NCBI RefSeq assembly: GCF_007475365.1 | Contig: NZ_CP034442.1 | Coordinates: forward strand, 1,862,556 to 1,926,555 | Source: Streptococcus oralis subsp. dentisani | GTDB lineage: Bacteria > Bacillota > Bacilli > Lactobacillales > Streptococcaceae | Length of the DNA stretch: 64,000 nt | Direction of reading: 5' to 3' | Part shown: positions 27,839 to 36,183 of the stretch, one piece after another | How the letters are laid out: each line of letters begins with the position of its first letter | How positions within the stretch are numbered: position 1 is the first letter of the stretch | Position numbers and translations under genes: made by a program | The notes under the pieces: model-generated | The model's database searches: none | The model's input: the letters and a program-made list of their open reading frames with translations, nothing else | Told to the model about the DNA's origin: nothing

Positions 27839-27876
27839 AATATACATTAAAAAAAAAATTAAGTCAAGTTAATTTT
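27839..27876 (-). promoter_or_regulatory. psaBCA promoter overlapped by PsaR-type operator
   Basis: Minus-strand -10 TATATT (27839-27844) and -35 TTGACT (27862-27867) with exactly 17 bases between. The inverted repeat AAAATTAA-GTCAAG-TTAATTTT (27855-27876) is centred on the -35 box. It fits the MntR/PsaR type of site, so bound repressor would hide the -35. This is the only strong promoter of the unit that I see. Confidence 0.85.
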
Positions 27877-28048
27877 TGAAAAATTTAAAATAATCTAGTC
27901 TTTTAATTTATTTTAAATAGTGAAAGCGATGCCATTTTATCATCTTGAAATAAAGAATGATAGACGAGGGTAAGTCATATTTTTAATTGCATTCCCAAGT
28001 GTTTTTTGCTAAGCTAGGAATAAGTGAAAATATGAAAGCGAGAACAAG

Positions 28049-29941
28049 ATGACACGTTATCAAGACGATTTTTATGATGCAATCAATGGCGAATGGGAAA
28101 AAACAGCTGTGATTCCAGCTGATAAATCTCGAACAGGTGGTTTTATTGACCTTGATGAGGAAATTGAAGAGTTGATGCTAGCGACTACGGACAAGTGGTT
28201 GGTAGGTGAGGATATCCCAGAGGATGCTATCCTCGCCAACTTTGTTAAGTACCATCGCATGGTACGTGATTTTGACAAAAGAGAAGCAGATGGGATCAAG
28301 CCTGTCCTTTCTCTACTTAAGGAATACCAAGATTTGGAGAGTTTTGCAGATTTTACCAGCAAACTAGCAGCGTTTGAACTAGCTGGTAAACCAAACTTCT
28401 TGCCATTTGGTGTTTCACCAGACTTTATGGATGCCAGAACCAATGTTCTCTGGGCAAGTGCACCAGGGACGATTTTGCCAGATACGACTTACTATGCTGA
28501 AGACCATCCTCAACGTGAGGAGTTGCTAGGTTTGTGGAAGGAAAGTACCACAAATCTTCTCAAAGCCTATGATTTTTCAGATGAGGAAATCGCAGACTTA
28601 TTAGAGAAACGATTGGAATTGGACCGTCGCATTGCGGCTGTGGTGCTTTCTAACGAAGAAAGTTCAGAATATGCCAAACTCTACCATCCATACGCTTATG
28701 AAGATTTCAAGAAATTTGCCCCTGCCCTACCTCTAGATGACTTCTTCCAAGCAGTTCTTGGACAAACTCCAGATAAGGTTATCGTAGACGAGGAACGTTT
28801 CTGGCAAGCAGCAGACCAATTCTATAGTGAAGAAGCATGGCCTTTGCTCAAGGCAACCTTGATTTTGGCTGTGGTGAATCTTTCAACTAGCTATCTCACA
28901 GATGAGATTCGTGTCTTGTCAGGTGCTTATGGACGTGCCCTTTCAGGTGTTCCAGAAGCTCAGGACAAGGTCAAGGCGGCTTATCACTTGGCTCAAGGTC
29001 CTTTCAAGCAAGCTCTCGGTCTCTGGTATGCGCATGAAAAATTCTCTCCAGAAGCTAAGGCAGACGTAGAGAAAAAAGTAGCGACCATGATTGATGTTTA
29101 CAAGGAACGCTTGGCTAAGAACGACTGGCTCACACCTGAAACGCGTGACAAGGCCATTGTCAAACTCAATGTCATCAAGCCTTATATCGGTTATCCAGAG
29201 GAATTGCCAGAACGCTACAAGGACAAGGTAGTGGATGAAACAGCCAGCCTCTTTGAGAATGCCCTAGCCTTTGCGTGTGTGGAAATCAAGCACAGCTGGA
29301 GCAAGTGGAACCAGCCGGTTGATTACAAGGAGTGGGGAATGCCAGCTCACATGGTTAATGCCTACTACAATCCTCAGAAGAACTTGATTGTCTTTCCAGC
29401 TGCTATCTTACAGGCGCCTTTCTATGACTTGCATCAGTCGTCTTCGGCTAACTACGGTGGTATTGGTGCGGTTATTGCCCACGAGATTTCTCATGCCTTT
29501 GACACAAATGGCGCGTCCTTTGATGAAAATGGTAGTCTCAAGGATTGGTGGACAGAGAGTGACTATGCTGCCTTTAAAGAAAAAACGCAGAAAGTTATCG
29601 ACCAATTTGATGGCCAAGAATCTAACGGCGCAAGTATCAACGGAAAACTAACCGTATCAGAAAACGTTGCCGACTTGGGAGGAATTGCTGCAGCCCTTGA
29701 AGCTGCCAAGAGAGAACCAGACTTCTCTGCTGAAGAATTCTTCCACAACTTTGCTCGTATCTGGCGTATGAAAGGCCGTCCTGAGTTGATGAAACTCATG
29801 GCCAGTGTCGATGTGCACGCGCCTGCCAAACTCCGTGTTAATGTCCAAGTACCAAACTTCGATGACTTCTTTACAACATACGATGTCAAAGAAGGCGATG
29901 GTATGTGGCGTTCACCAGAGGACCGTGTGATTATTTGGTAA
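28049..29941 (+). CDS. pepO: Endopeptidase O (M13 metallopeptidase)
   Basis: Neprilysin-like zinc oligopeptidase. 630 aa, no signal peptide, although related streptococcal PepO is found on the surface. The zinc site is HEISHAFD (~residues 478-485), with ENVADLGG carrying the third ligand Glu. A substrate strand ANYGG/NAYYNPQKN precedes it. The gene is divergent from psaBCA and sits just next to the PsaR site, so co-regulation by manganese is possible. The ribosome-binding site (GCGAGAAC) is weak. Confidence 0.96.
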   Translation: MTRYQDDFYDAINGEWEKTAVIPADKSRTGGFIDLDEEIEELMLATTDKWLVGEDIPEDAILANFVKYHRMVRDFDKREADGIKPVLSLLKEYQDLESFADFTSKLAAFELAGKPNFLPFGVSPDFMDARTNVLWASAPGTILPDTTYYAEDHPQREELLGLWKESTTNLLKAYDFSDEEIADLLEKRLELDRRIAAVVLSNEESSEYAKLYHPYAYEDFKKFAPALPLDDFFQAVLGQTPDKVIVDEERFWQAADQFYSEEAWPLLKATLILAVVNLSTSYLTDEIRVLSGAYGRALSGVPEAQDKVKAAYHLAQGPFKQALGLWYAHEKFSPEAKADVEKKVATMIDVYKERLAKNDWLTPETRDKAIVKLNVIKPYIGYPEELPERYKDKVVDETASLFENALAFACVEIKHSWSKWNQPVDYKEWGMPAHMVNAYYNPQKNLIVFPAAILQAPFYDLHQSSSANYGGIGAVIAHEISHAFDTNGASFDENGSLKDWWTESDYAAFKEKTQKVIDQFDGQESNGASINGKLTVSENVADLGGIAAALEAAKREPDFSAEEFFHNFARIWRMKGRPELMKLMASVDVHAPAKLRVNVQVPNFDDFFTTYDVKEGDGMWRSPEDRVIIW

Positions 29942-29944
29942 GAC

Positions 29945-29975
29945 AAAAACCAAGGAAATTTTCCTTGGTTTTTTG
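29945..29975. terminator. Bidirectional terminator between pepO and the MBL-fold gene
   Basis: AACCAAGGAAA / TTTCCTTGGTT with A and T runs on either side; it serves the convergent genes. Confidence 0.88.
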
Positions 29976-29979
29976 CTTG

Positions 29980-30609
29980 CTAGAAAAAGGGATTAAAAGT
30001 CTTTTCGTGAGCGATAGTCGTAGCTGGACCATGCCCAGGATAGACATCGTAGTTAGGAAGAGTAAAGAGTTGCGTCTGAATGCTATGGAGGAGTTGTTCC
30101 GTGCTACCGGTAGGAAGATCGGTCCGTCCGATGGTTTCTCGGAATAGAGCATCTCCCGTCAAGACTAGATGAGCATCAGGAAAGACCAGAGAAACACCGC
30201 CAATAGAGTGGCCAGGTGTTGGCAATACTGTAAAACGGAATTCTTCGATCCAGTATTCCTCGTTAAAGACATAGGTGTGCTCAGCTGGTTTGCAGACGAC
30301 ATCCTCCATATCGTCGTGTCGTGGGAGGCCAGAGAGATTGTCTACAGGAGTGTAGAGCCAGCTGGCTTCACTTTCTGCGACGTAGACTGGGGGATTTCCA
30401 AAAGTATCTCTGACCAAGTCAAGGCTCATAATATGGTCGTAGTGGGTGTGGGTCAAGAGAATTGCACAGATGGGTTTGTTGATTTTTTCGATAGTTTTGC
30501 GAATAGCTTCCCAATGGCTACCAGGGTCGACCACAATCAGGTGTTGGTCCCCCTCTATGTAGTAGGTATTTTCATAGGCAACGGGATTCACGGTTTTATG
30601 GATTTTCAT
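29980..30609 (-). CDS. Metallo-beta-lactamase fold hydrolase (glyoxalase II-like)
   Basis: 209-aa cytosolic hydrolase. The metal motif is HTHYDH (~52-57, HxHxDH), with further ligands in LPTPGHSIGG (His), VLTGDALF (Asp) and YPGHGP (His). This set is that of glyoxalase II-like thioesterases, but the C-terminal substrate domain of true GloB is missing, so the substrate is not known. GAGAGGAAA precedes the ATG. Confidence 0.88.
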   Translation of the reverse strand: MKIHKTVNPVAYENTYYIEGDQHLIVVDPGSHWEAIRKTIEKINKPICAILLTHTHYDHIMSLDLVRDTFGNPPVYVAESEASWLYTPVDNLSGLPRHDDMEDVVCKPAEHTYVFNEEYWIEEFRFTVLPTPGHSIGGVSLVFPDAHLVLTGDALFRETIGRTDLPTGSTEQLLHSIQTQLFTLPNYDVYPGHGPATTIAHEKTFNPFF

Positions 30610-30693
30610 AGGATTTCCTCTCTCAAAGAATGTACTGATACCAGTATAACACAGAAGAGAGGGCTTAGGGTATCAGAAGGTCTTTTTCCTACC

Positions 30694-31767
30694 TTAACGA
30701 TTTTTCCAAGCTTGGTAGCGGGTGTCGATCAAGAGTTGGGTTAGGCGTCCCATGGTTTCTTTTTCTTCGGGAGTGAGGGATTGAGCTTGGACAAAGAGAT
30801 GGTGAATGTGTTCAATGACCTTGAAGGAAGAAAGATCGTTGATAGAGGAGATACCTGCATCAAGAATGATTCCAAAAAAGAGGTCGAAGTAGAGCTGCAG
30901 TTCCTCGTCAGGAACTGTTTCAACCCATTCCTTGAAAGTAGTATCGACTTGTTGGCTGTCACTATTGGTCTCATCCAGTTGGACAAAGTGTTTGTTTTCA
31001 ACCTGCCAACTAAAGGTGTCGTGCTGGGCAATACCACCAAGGGCAGTGCTTCGAACGACGATTTTCTTATCAGGGATTTCCAGCATCATCCCGATGATAG
31101 AACCTTGTGGGACAAATACTTTCGTTCTTTCCATCATGTTTTGATAGCCAGCTGTTTCTGTCAGTTCCTTGTGAAGTCCGGGCGCATCAAAAGTATAGAC
31201 AGCGACAATGTTTTTCTGTAAGTTTGGATCAAGTTGACTGGCAGCATAGACGGCTAGATTGCCCCCTTTTGAGTGCCCTGCCAGGATAACCTTTTGGTTG
31301 GGATGTTGGGCAAAAAAGTCCTGTAAATACTGGAGAGCATGTTTTTGAGCTGGAATTTCCTTCATATAGGTCATATGGAAATCTTCTTTCCAACCGATGA
31401 TACTGTCATCAGTTCCACGAAAAACAAGCAAATAGGTATCGAGACTGATACGATAAGTCATGGCTGCAAACTGTTTTTGCAATTCAGGATCGATATCGTT
31501 GATAAAGTCTGAGAGCTTGCAATTTTTAAACCGTTTGTGTTGAACGAGCTGATCCAATAACTGGAGACGGTTTTTATTGGTCAACATAGTCGTTTCTCTA
31601 GGGATTTGAGGTGCTAGTTCTATGAGACGCTTTGGTTCTTGGGCAACTACATCATCAAAAGCAAGGTAGGTTAATTCAGTCAGGGCAAGAACATCTAACT
31701 CGTTCACGGGGAGGTCATAAAAGGAATCGTATGCTATATCATTCAGGTAGTCAAAAATATTGGCCAT
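30694..31767 (-). CDS. DUF2974 alpha/beta-hydrolase-like protein
   Basis: 357-aa soluble protein. The nucleophile elbow is GHSKGG (Ser in the middle, ~172), typical of the DUF2974/Mbeg1-like lipase fold; YLLVFRGTDDSIIGWKEDF before it carries the oxyanion strand. The family appears in many streptococci; substrate is unknown. GAAAGGAG precedes the start. It ends about 85 bases before the next same-strand gene. Confidence 0.85.
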   Translation of the reverse strand: MANIFDYLNDIAYDSFYDLPVNELDVLALTELTYLAFDDVVAQEPKRLIELAPQIPRETTMLTNKNRLQLLDQLVQHKRFKNCKLSDFINDIDPELQKQFAAMTYRISLDTYLLVFRGTDDSIIGWKEDFHMTYMKEIPAQKHALQYLQDFFAQHPNQKVILAGHSKGGNLAVYAASQLDPNLQKNIVAVYTFDAPGLHKELTETAGYQNMMERTKVFVPQGSIIGMMLEIPDKKIVVRSTALGGIAQHDTFSWQVENKHFVQLDETNSDSQQVDTTFKEWVETVPDEELQLYFDLFFGIILDAGISSINDLSSFKVIEHIHHLFVQAQSLTPEEKETMGRLTQLLIDTRYQAWKNR

Positions 31768-31878
31768 AAAAGCTCCTTTCTCTATGTCTATCCTATCACA
31801 TTTACCAAGAATTAGCTAGTAGACTTGTTCGAATGACCTAGTAGGGTTTGATTGAAATACATAGAAGACAGATTGCTC

Positions 31879-32655
31879 CTATTTCAAACCTCTAAACGAG
31901 CTTACTTGTATATTTTTGCTATCGACTCCATTTTCCTTTAAAAAATTCTTCATCTCATTTACATCATCAGGCTGACCTGTGATGAGATAGCTGGCTTGAT
32001 TGCCGTATTCATCAATAGCACGTTTTAAAAATTCTTGACTTTGAGAAAGTTCATCGTTAGTTTTATAAGTAAAATTCGGTATTTTTTGAGCCAGTTCTTT
32101 CATCTCATTATCGAAAATAGTAACTCCTTTGTCAAAATGATTGAGTATAATCGGGCATTTACCAGCCCACTCTTTGATAAGGGGGCGTAGAGCAGAAATG
32201 CCGACATCAGATGCAAAGCAAACTAGTGGCTTATTCGTATCTTTAACAGTCAAAGAGGAATCCAGCCAACTCATCTCAATCTCACTGCCAGCCGGTAAAT
32301 GTGTCAAGGTGTTCTTAAAGTTGCTACCACTATTATGAGTCAAAATGAGAATTTCATCTTCATCAGGTGTGGAGGCAATGGTTAGCCATCGACTGGTTTG
32401 CTCTCCCTTAGCTTCATATTTACTAGCAGTAGACGAGGTATCAGGGAGTGTAAACTTAGCATAAGCCCCAGCTTTCCAGATTTGATGACTCGGTTTTGTG
32501 ATATGAATTAAATATAGATCTCCGATGGGGTTTTCGATGGATTTTATCGATAATGTCTGGCTTCGTCCAAGATAAGCGATGGCACCCCAAGTTATAAGGA
32601 TTAGGACTCCAAGTGTAGATAGAATGATAATGAACATTTTTTTACCTCTTTTCAT
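31879..32655 (-). CDS. Membrane-anchored ferredoxin-reductase-like (FAD/NAD-binding) protein
   Basis: 258 aa with one N-terminal membrane span (~8-28) and an outer or inner domain of the FNR superfamily. RWLTIAS corresponds to the FAD-binding R-x-Y-S-type motif, VCFASDVGISALRPLI to the NAD-binding glycine-rich motif, and TGQPDDVNEMKNFLKENGV to the C-terminal nicotinamide segment. The usual Cys-Gly-Pro is TGQP here. ATG 32637 with AAGAGG in front is an alternative start. It lies directly downstream of a TetR gene and has the same inverted repeat (32683-32709) in its promoter region. Confidence 0.75.
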   Translation of the reverse strand: MKRGKKMFIIILSTLGVLILITWGAIAYLGRSQTLSIKSIENPIGDLYLIHITKPSHQIWKAGAYAKFTLPDTSSTASKYEAKGEQTSRWLTIASTPDEDEILILTHNSGSNFKNTLTHLPAGSEIEMSWLDSSLTVKDTNKPLVCFASDVGISALRPLIKEWAGKCPIILNHFDKGVTIFDNEMKELAQKIPNFTYKTNDELSQSQEFLKRAIDEYGNQASYLITGQPDDVNEMKNFLKENGVDSKNIQVSSFRGLK

Positions 32656-32682
32656 TTTTTATGACCCCTGTTCTTAATTTTA

Positions 32683-32709
32683 TGAATGAACTTGAAGAAA
32701 ATTCATTCA
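32683..32709 (-). promoter_or_regulatory. TetR operator copy 1 (upstream of the reductase-like gene)
   Basis: TGAATGAA (32683-32690), 11 bases, TTCATTCA (32702-32709). The same arms recur upstream of the TetR gene at 33328-33355. Confidence 0.75.
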
Positions 32710-32739
32710 TTTTTTTCAAAAAATAAAGAAATCCATTCT

Positions 32740-33303
32740 TTATTTTAGAACTCCTTTAATGAAGTTGGTTGCAAGTATTTCAACAGTTTTACCAATATTT
32801 GGAAAATCTTTTTCTGTGATATGCATATCCATATAGTAAAACAGATTATAAACCTGTAAAATATCTTGAATCTTTTCTGGCGAGTACCCTTCAGCCTGCA
32901 TACGATTTGTAAAAGTTTTAACTAGAAACTGATGAAATGGATTTGCGACTTTGCCTTCTTCCGAGGAATAGTAGCTGTGCAACTCATCTGCTATGGCAGG
33001 ATTGTACCATTCTGCAAGGATTTTATTGGAAGAAACGAGAGTTCTGGACTGAGCAAAGAGTTGAGCAATGAGGTCGATCATGTCAATTTCCCAATCCAGT
33101 TCTTCGATCATAGCTTGGCGTGCACGGTTGTTTTCATCTATATAGATGTCTAGAAAAATAGCTTCTTTACTCTCGTAATAGTTATAAAAAGAGCCGACTG
33201 CCACACCAGCTTGCCTAGCAATTTCTGAAATCCCTGTCGCCTTGTAACCTTTTTTCGAAAAAACTTCATAGGCCGCTGTCTTTAAAGCTTGTTTTTTGTC
33301 CAA
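32740..33303 (-). CDS. TetR-family transcriptional regulator
   Basis: 187 aa. The N-terminal HTH is clear (AAYEVFSKKGYKATGISEIA and VAVGSFYNYYESKEAIF). The ligand-binding C-terminal domain is all helical, ligand unknown. Translation must begin at a TTG (33303), because AAAGGAGG lies 10 bases upstream and no ATG is near the family start. An inverted repeat matching the one of the downstream reductase gene lies in its promoter, so it likely represses itself and that gene. Confidence 0.92.
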   Translation of the reverse strand: MDKKQALKTAAYEVFSKKGYKATGISEIARQAGVAVGSFYNYYESKEAIFLDIYIDENNRARQAMIEELDWEIDMIDLIAQLFAQSRTLVSSNKILAEWYNPAIADELHSYYSSEEGKVANPFHQFLVKTFTNRMQAEGYSPEKIQDILQVYNLFYYMDMHITEKDFPNIGKTVEILATNFIKGVLK

Positions 33304-33327
33304 TCTGATTTAGCCTCCTTTGTTTTA

Positions 33328-33355
33328 TGAATGAATAAATTATTTTGTTCATTCA
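33328..33355 (-). promoter_or_regulatory. TetR operator copy 2 (upstream of the regulator itself)
   Basis: TGAATGAA (33328-33335), 12 bases, TTCATTCA (33348-33355); arms identical to copy 1. Confidence 0.75.
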
Positions 33356-33628
33356 CATTTTAACAAATCCTAGCTGGCTTGTCAATAAGAAGGCTAGATC
33401 TATTAAATAAGTGAAAGAAATGCTAACTAAATGAATACAAAAAGGAAAAATAGGATAAGGCTGGAACTATAGTTAAAAATAAGGTATGATATCAATGGGA
33501 TTATTCTCTATTTAGCTATCGTTTCCTAATTTGGATTTGAAAAATAGATAGCCAAATAGTTGAGATACTAATCCATAGATTTTTTATTAGGGTATTTGAT
33601 ATTTTGAACAAGAGTAAAGGAGGAGCGC

Positions 33629-34306
33629 ATGCACAAAATTTTACTAGTAGAGGATGACCAAGTCATTCGGCAACAAGTTGGGAAATTGCTCTCTGAGTGG
33701 GGATTTGAGATCGTTTTGGTAGAAGACTTTATGGAAGTGCTGAGTTTATTTGTCCAGTCGGAACCTCATTTGGTCCTCATGGATATTGGTTTGCCACTTT
33801 TTAATGGTTATCACTGGTGTCAGGAGATTCGTAAGATTTCCAAGGTGCCCATTATGTTTCTGTCTTCGAGAGATCAGGCTATGGATATCGTCATGGCGAT
33901 CAATATGGGAGCGGATGACTTTGTGACCAAGCCTTTTGACCAGCAGGTCCTTTTGGCTAAGGTTCAGGGCTTATTACGCCGTTCCTATGAGTTTGGGCGG
34001 GATGAAAGTTTGCTAGAGTATGCAGGTGTGATTCTCAATACCAAGTCTATGGATCTGCACTATCAAGGTGAAGTCCTGAGCCTAACCAAGAATGAATTTC
34101 AAATTTTGCGGGTTTTGTTTGAACATGCGGGCAATATCGTGGCGCGTGATGACCTGATGCGGGAACTCTGGAACAGCGACTTTTTTATCGACGACAATAC
34201 CCTGTCTGTTAATGTTGCTCGTTTGCGCAAAAAGCTTGAGGAACAAGGCTTGGCAGGCTTTATCGAAACCAAGAAAGGGATAGGATACGGACTGAAACAT
34301 GCTTGA
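33629..34306 (+). CDS. OmpR-family response regulator (BceR-like)
   Basis: 225 aa. Receiver domain with LLVEDD, the phospho-acceptor Asp in LVLMDIGLP (~52), and Lys in TKPFD. The C-terminal winged helix is recognisable in LTKNEFQILRVLFEH and NTLSVNVARLRKKLEE. AAAGGAGGAGC precedes the ATG. It overlaps the kinase by 8 bases. By sequence it corresponds to pneumococcal TCS01's regulator. In Bce-type systems its targets are antimicrobial-peptide ABC exporters. Confidence 0.93.
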   Translation: MHKILLVEDDQVIRQQVGKLLSEWGFEIVLVEDFMEVLSLFVQSEPHLVLMDIGLPLFNGYHWCQEIRKISKVPIMFLSSRDQAMDIVMAINMGADDFVTKPFDQQVLLAKVQGLLRRSYEFGRDESLLEYAGVILNTKSMDLHYQGEVLSLTKNEFQILRVLFEHAGNIVARDDLMRELWNSDFFIDDNTLSVNVARLRKKLEEQGLAGFIETKKGIGYGLKHA

Positions 34307-35273
34307 TTGGAAACTATTTTTTCTAGCCTATCTGCGTTCTCGTAGTCGCATCTTTATCTATATTTTTTCGTTGGGTTTTCTTGTCCTACTCTTTCAGTTT
34401 CTGTTTGCTAGTCTAGGATCTTATTTTCTTTATTTTTTGCTGCTCAGTAGTTTTTTGACCTTCCTATTTTTGGCTTGGGATATATTTGCAGAAGCTCAGG
34501 TTTATCGACAGGAAGTACTCTATGCTGAGCGAGACCCCAAGTCTCCTCTGGAATGTGCGCTAGCAGAAAAGCTCGAAGAGCGTGAATCTGAATTATATCA
34601 AAAGAAGTCTGAAGCGCAGAGTAAGCTGACGGATTTGCTTGATTACTACACCTTATGGGTTCACCAGATCAAGACGCCCATTGCGGCTAGTCGCCTTTTA
34701 GTAGCAGAAGTCTCTGATCGGGAGGTCAAGCAGCAACTGGAACAGGAAATTTTCAAGATTGACTCCTATACCAATCTGGTGTTGCAGTATCTTCGTTTAG
34801 AAAGCTTCCACGATGACTTGGTATTTGAAAAGGTCCAAGTGGAGGACTTGGTCAAGGAGATGGTTCGTAAGTACGCTCTTTTCTTTATCCAGAAGGGACT
34901 AACAGTCAATCTACATAATCTCGACAAAACCATCGTGACCGATAAGAAGTGGTTGTTGGTCGTCATTGAACAAATCCTCTCAAACAGCCTCAAATACACC
35001 AAGGAAGGTGGACTAGAGATTTATATGGAGGGTCAGGAGCTCTGTATCAAGGATACGGGGATTGGGATTAAAAACAGTGATGTACTCCGAGTCTTTGAAC
35101 GTGGTTTTTCAGGCTACAATGGTCGCCTGACCCAGCAGTCATCTGGACTTGGACTCTACCTATCCAAGAAAATTTCTGAAGAACTTGGCCACCAGATTCG
35201 TATCGAGTCTGAGGTCGGGACAGGAACGACAGTAAGAATCAAGTTTGCCGATATAAATCTGAGAATTGAGTGA
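34299..35273 (+). CDS. Intramembrane-sensing histidine kinase (BceS-like)
   Basis: 324 aa with two adjoining membrane helices (~17-38 and ~43-62) and almost no extracellular loop, characteristic of kinases that sense through a BceAB transporter. The H box is LWVHQIKTPIAASRLL (His ~125), followed by the N box (EQILSNSLKYT), G1 (IKDTGIGI) and G2 (SGLGLYLSKKI). It is intact. The expected transporter partner is present only as remnants at 35346-35995. Confidence 0.92.
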   Translation: MLDWKLFFLAYLRSRSRIFIYIFSLGFLVLLFQFLFASLGSYFLYFLLLSSFLTFLFLAWDIFAEAQVYRQEVLYAERDPKSPLECALAEKLEERESELYQKKSEAQSKLTDLLDYYTLWVHQIKTPIAASRLLVAEVSDREVKQQLEQEIFKIDSYTNLVLQYLRLESFHDDLVFEKVQVEDLVKEMVRKYALFFIQKGLTVNLHNLDKTIVTDKKWLLVVIEQILSNSLKYTKEGGLEIYMEGQELCIKDTGIGIKNSDVLRVFERGFSGYNGRLTQQSSGLGLYLSKKISEELGHQIRIESEVGTGTTVRIKFADINLRIE

Positions 35274-35286
35274 GCATAATAGATAA

Positions 35287-35317
35287 GAGCCCAGGATAAG
35301 ACAACTGGGCTTTTCTA
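35287..35317 (+). terminator. Terminator after the two-component genes
   Basis: AGCCCAG / CTGGGCT, 7 bp, loop GATAAGACAA, then TTTTCT. Confidence 0.82.
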
Positions 35318-35345
35318 CCTTTAACTGTGTATCCTAGTAAATTAT

Positions 35346-35995
35346 TTGCTTGGGCGTTTCCGGTTAAAAAATAAAAATCAACCAGACTTTGTGAAAGGTC
35401 ATCTACAAAATCAAGCTATTCTTTTAACATCAGACTATAATTATCTAGTCGTATCCAATCTTCAATCCTTCCTAAGAACTGGTGGGTGCAACATCAAAAT
35501 GCAGAAATTACTAGTGAACTCGCTGGTGGGATGGATGTGACTGTAAGCGAAGAGGGACAGTTGAAACTAGCTGATGATTATCCAGACTGTCTTAATAAAT
35601 CGATATTACGTTTTGAAGATCAGGCTAGTCTTGTTTACGGCTCTGTTCGAGCAATTACCAGTGAGCAAATCAATGAGATTTTTGGTGAGTTCTTCTTTAT
35701 CGGTATCTTCCTTTTTATTATTTTTATGGTTGGTGCAGTATTAATTATCCACTATAAACAAATCTCTGAGGGATATGAAGATCACGAACGCTTTATCATC
35801 TTGAAAAGGGTAGGTCCTGATCAAAAGCAGATCAAGCAAACCATTAACAAGCAAATCTTGACCGTTTTCTTTCTTCCTGTAATTTTTGCCTTCCTCCATT
35901 TGGCCTTTTCTTATCATATGCTTAGTTTGATTCTCAAGGTCATTGAAGTAGTTGATGCGACCATGATGTTAACGATAATCTTACCTATCTGTTAA
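35346..35995 (+). pseudogene. Remnant of a BceB-type (FtsX-domain) ABC permease
   Basis: Two pieces in different frames. The first (from ~35346) encodes KNKNQPDFVKGHLQNQAILL and then shifts frame near 35470. The second (35486-35995) encodes EDQASLVYGSVRAITSEQIN, two membrane spans (~FFFIGIFLFIIFMVGAVLII and ~VFFLPVIFAFLHLAF), with SEGYEDHERFIILKRVG between them, the typical last part of a BceB permease. It stops at LPIC, before the last expected span, and the first two thirds of the gene are gone. No BceA ATPase gene is nearby. The region 35998-36035 carries nothing else. Confidence 0.8.
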
Positions 35996-36032
35996 ATTGA
36001 TAGATTTCTTCAGAGAAAGACTGTAAAATTTT

Positions 36033-36041
36033 TGATATAAT
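36033..36041 (+). promoter_or_regulatory. Extended -10 promoter for the DUF389 gene
   Basis: TGATATAAT (TGn plus TATAAT). A leader of about 135 bases follows with no obvious fold I can name. Confidence 0.55.
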
Positions 36042-36183
36042 GTTAAGGATAGACTGACGGATGCTTAAAGGATAATTTTCAAAAACATAACAGGTGAGAA
36101 TTAAAAATATGTAAGATTGAACAGAAGTCTCTCTACCATCATCCAAGCAGAAACAAGATTATATGAAATAAAAGGAGTAACCA

